Assembly (NCBI RefSeq): GCF_902506205.1
Contig: NZ_LR732816.1
Coordinates: forward strand, 2,342,537 to 2,406,536
Direction of reading: 5' to 3'
DNA length: 64,000 bases
Source of the DNA: Brevundimonas sp. G8
Lineage (GTDB): Bacteria > Pseudomonadota > Alphaproteobacteria > Caulobacterales > Caulobacteraceae
The notes beneath the pieces are model-generated. The model saw only the letters and a list, made by a program, of their open reading frames with translations. It was not told the DNA's origin and ran no database searches. Positions 62,343 through 64,000 of the stretch are shown in pieces. A program made the position numbers and the translations under genes. Every line of letters starts with the position of its first letter. Position 1 is the stretch's first letter.

Positions 62343-63298
62343 GCAGCGCTAGCCTGCGCTGGGCGCGGATCGCGGCGGCGGCGAGCTTGATCGCGCTGGC
62401 CGTGGGGTGCGCCAAGCCGGCCGAACCGCCTGCGCCGCCACCGCCCCCGCCGCCCTCGATCCGACTGGACGACAGCGTGGCGCAGGCGGCGTCGGTCTAT
62501 CTGGTTTTCATGCGCGACGCAGCGACGTTCGACGGCGGTTTCGCCGACGCCGATGCGGTGCAGGCGGCGTTGCAGCGCGGCGCGACCTATAACGCCGACC
62601 AGCTGGCGCGTGGCCTTGTGGCCTATGGTGCGGTGCTGGCGATGCAGTCGCCTGATTTCGTCGCGGGTGTGCGAGCCTATGCAGCCGACCCGGCGCAACG
62701 ACGCGAAATTCTGGGTCGCCTGGCGGCCGACCCCGCCTATGCCGCGACATTTCCCGGCGCCGATGCGGCGGCGGGCCTGGTCGTCGAGGTTATGGAAGAG
62801 GCCGCCGTCGCCATCGAGGCCGCGTCGGACCGGGTCGAAGGTGACGCCTATACGATCCAGGAACGCAACGACCCGCGCCGTCGCTGGGCGGGCCAGCCCG
62901 TGGCGGATCGGCCGGGGCGGTTGGAGCGGGCGAAACTGGCGTCTGAGGCGTCTCGACCGGCGTCCCAAGACGAGAGCGCCCTGTTGCTGACGGCCGCCCA
63001 TGCCGAGCCGTCTCGCACGCCCGCCTCGCTTCGGTCGGCGCCCTATACGCCGGCGGTGACGCGGTCCTTGAGCATCGCTGCGCGGGCCTTGCTGGGCGAA
63101 AGCGTGACGGATGACGGGGGTGACGGCGTGCTGCAGGATCCGAACGCGACCTTCTGCCTGCAGATGTCCAAGCTGAACCTGTTCCAATGTCTGGCCGCCG
63201 CCAAGCCCAGCTATGAGGACATGTTCTGCATCGGTCGGCACGTGGTCAGGGACCTGGCCGACTGCACGCGCACGGCCGTCAGTCCTGCGTCGAACTGA
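62339..63298 (+). CDS. Putative lipoprotein with four-cysteine C-terminal motif
   Basis: The 319-aa product starts at GTG 62339 inside the end of the small ORF. It has a lipoprotein signal (SLIALAVGC), a poly-proline stretch of about ten residues after the lipid site, a helical domain with alanine-rich repeats, and a C-terminal region with four cysteines spaced 10, 12 and 11 residues apart (FCLQMSKLNLFQC, MFCIGRHVVRDLADC). The cysteines may form two disulfides. No function is recognised. It is divergent from the BaeR-like regulator, and its last 20 bp overlap the end of a TonB receptor gene on the other strand. Confidence 0.7.
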   Translation: MSSASLRWARIAAAASLIALAVGCAKPAEPPAPPPPPPPSIRLDDSVAQAASVYLVFMRDAATFDGGFADADAVQAALQRGATYNADQLARGLVAYGAVLAMQSPDFVAGVRAYAADPAQRREILGRLAADPAYAATFPGADAAAGLVVEVMEEAAVAIEAASDRVEGDAYTIQERNDPRRRWAGQPVADRPGRLERAKLASEASRPASQDESALLLTAAHAEPSRTPASLRSAPYTPAVTRSLSIAARALLGESVTDDGGDGVLQDPNATFCLQMSKLNLFQCLAAAKPSYEDMFCIGRHVVRDLADCTRTAVSPASN

Positions 63299-64000
63299 GA
63301 ACCGGCGGGCGTCGATATTGAGGCGTCCACCTCAGCGTGACGCCGATGGTGCGGGGGCGCAGGGGGGTGACGGCCTGAGCGTCGGGCAGGCGGAAGGGGT
63401 CGCTGTAGGCGAAGGTGTTGGCCTCGGTGTCGAACAGGTTGTCGACAAACAGGGTCGCGGTCCAGGGCGAGGCCGCCACGCCCAGAGCCAATCGGCCCGT
63501 GCCATAGTCGCCCATGCGGTGTTGCTGGCGTCCGTCGAAGGTCAGACGCGATGAGCCGACGTAGGACAGGCCGCCGTCGGCGAGCAGATGCAGGCGATCC
63601 CCCAGAGGATGACGCCAGGTGAAGCCCAGGTTGGCCGAAGCCTTGGGCACGCCGGGCAGACCGGCGTCGCGCCGGGAATCGAACTGATCGCTTGGATCGG
63701 TGATGCGGGGATCGGCGACGAGGCCGTTGGCGAACAACTCCAACGTCTCGGTCGGTTTCCAGTTCGCCTCGATCTCGAACCCCAGATCGGCGCCGTCGCC
63801 GACGTTGACGACATAGGCCAGACCGCTGGGCAGGAACTGATCGCTCTGCACGTCGCGCCAACGCGCGGCGTAGACGGCGGCGCGGACGCGGGCGCGTCCC
63901 CCGGCTGAGCGATATTTGGCGCCGAACTCCAGGTTCCACAGCGAGTCCCGCTGGTATTCGCGCGCCGGTGAGTCCGCCAGGCCGCTGAAGTCCTGGCCGA
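63279..64000 (-). CDS. TonB-dependent receptor, 3' part only
   Basis: The frame is open from the window edge at 64000 to the stop at 63279 (about 239 codons visible). It shows late barrel strands of a TonB-dependent receptor: LWNLEFGAKYRSAGG, DLGFEIEANWKPTE, FVDNLFDTEAN and the closing RTIGVTLRWTPQ. Unlike the other receptors here, about a dozen residues follow the last strand, so the chain does not end in an aromatic residue. The plug and signal peptide lie outside the window. Ligand unknown. Confidence 0.85.
   Translation of the reverse strand, partial: GQDFSGLADSPAREYQRDSLWNLEFGAKYRSAGGRARVRAAVYAARWRDVQSDQFLPSGLAYVVNVGDGADLGFEIEANWKPTETLELFANGLVADPRITDPSDQFDSRRDAGLPGVPKASANLGFTWRHPLGDRLHLLADGGLSYVGSSRLTFDGRQQHRMGDYGTGRLALGVAASPWTATLFVDNLFDTEANTFAYSDPFRLPDAQAVTPLRPRTIGVTLRWTPQYRRPPVLSSTQD

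Overview
The window reads as chromosomal DNA of a GC-rich alphaproteobacterium, most likely a Caulobacteraceae member such as Brevundimonas. This placement is an inference. It rests on the alphaproteobacterial-type initiator tRNA, the four TonB-dependent receptors, the ManD-type mannonate dehydratase route and the overall codon use. Almost the whole window is accessory catabolic DNA: glycoside hydrolases, esterases, acyl-CoA ligases, sugar permeases, TonB receptors and local regulators.

Region 1 (1-15.5 kb) is a hexuronate island. After an initiator tRNA come uxaC, kdgK and manD (both minus strand), a FadR-type GntR regulator, an ExuT-like MFS permease, a GH2 glycosidase with a C-terminal malectin-like domain, a TonB receptor, uxuB and a GH3 glucosidase. 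Together they take glucuronate through fructuronate, mannonate and KDG to KDPG; the KDPG aldolase is not here. Five sites resembling the FadR-subfamily operator (TNGTNNNACNA) lie before uxaC, manD, the regulator, the permease and the receptor, which suggests one regulon.

Region 2 (15.9-39 kb) has a two-component pair, a putative metalloprotease, and a glycoside/ester cluster: tannase-family esterase, GPH symporter, GH5 (subfamily-12-like, no signal peptide), type-B carboxylesterase, TetR regulator, GH78 rhamnosidase, an AMP-dependent ligase broken by one extra G in a G8 run, another esterase, a TonB receptor and a second GH3. The gene mix suggests acylated, rhamnosylated plant glycosides (saponin or phenolic glycoside) as substrate; this is inference.

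Region 3 (39-48.2 kb) is flanked by a frameshifted IS6-family element and a truncated, diverged second IS6 remnant. It holds a zinc-ribbon hypothetical and a caa3-type terminal oxidase cluster: ctaG, cytochrome b561, two lipoprotein cytochromes c transcribed divergently, coxB with a fused haem c domain, fused coxA/coxC and a small membrane protein.

Region 4 (48.3-60 kb) is the most system-like part. Seven minus-strand genes run with gaps of -1 to about 90 bp: TonB receptor, lipoprotein alpha/beta hydrolase, acyl-CoA ligase, GH1, HSL-type esterase, trehalase and FucP-like permease. A TetR gene is divergent, with a palindrome in the shared promoter. I propose an uptake-and-dismantling route for an acylated glucoside or trehalose ester. 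Region 5 (60-64 kb) carries a BaeSR-like two-component pair, a 32-codon ORF overlapping a cysteine-patterned lipoprotein gene, and the 3' part of a fourth TonB receptor. No CRISPR array, rRNA or prophage was seen.
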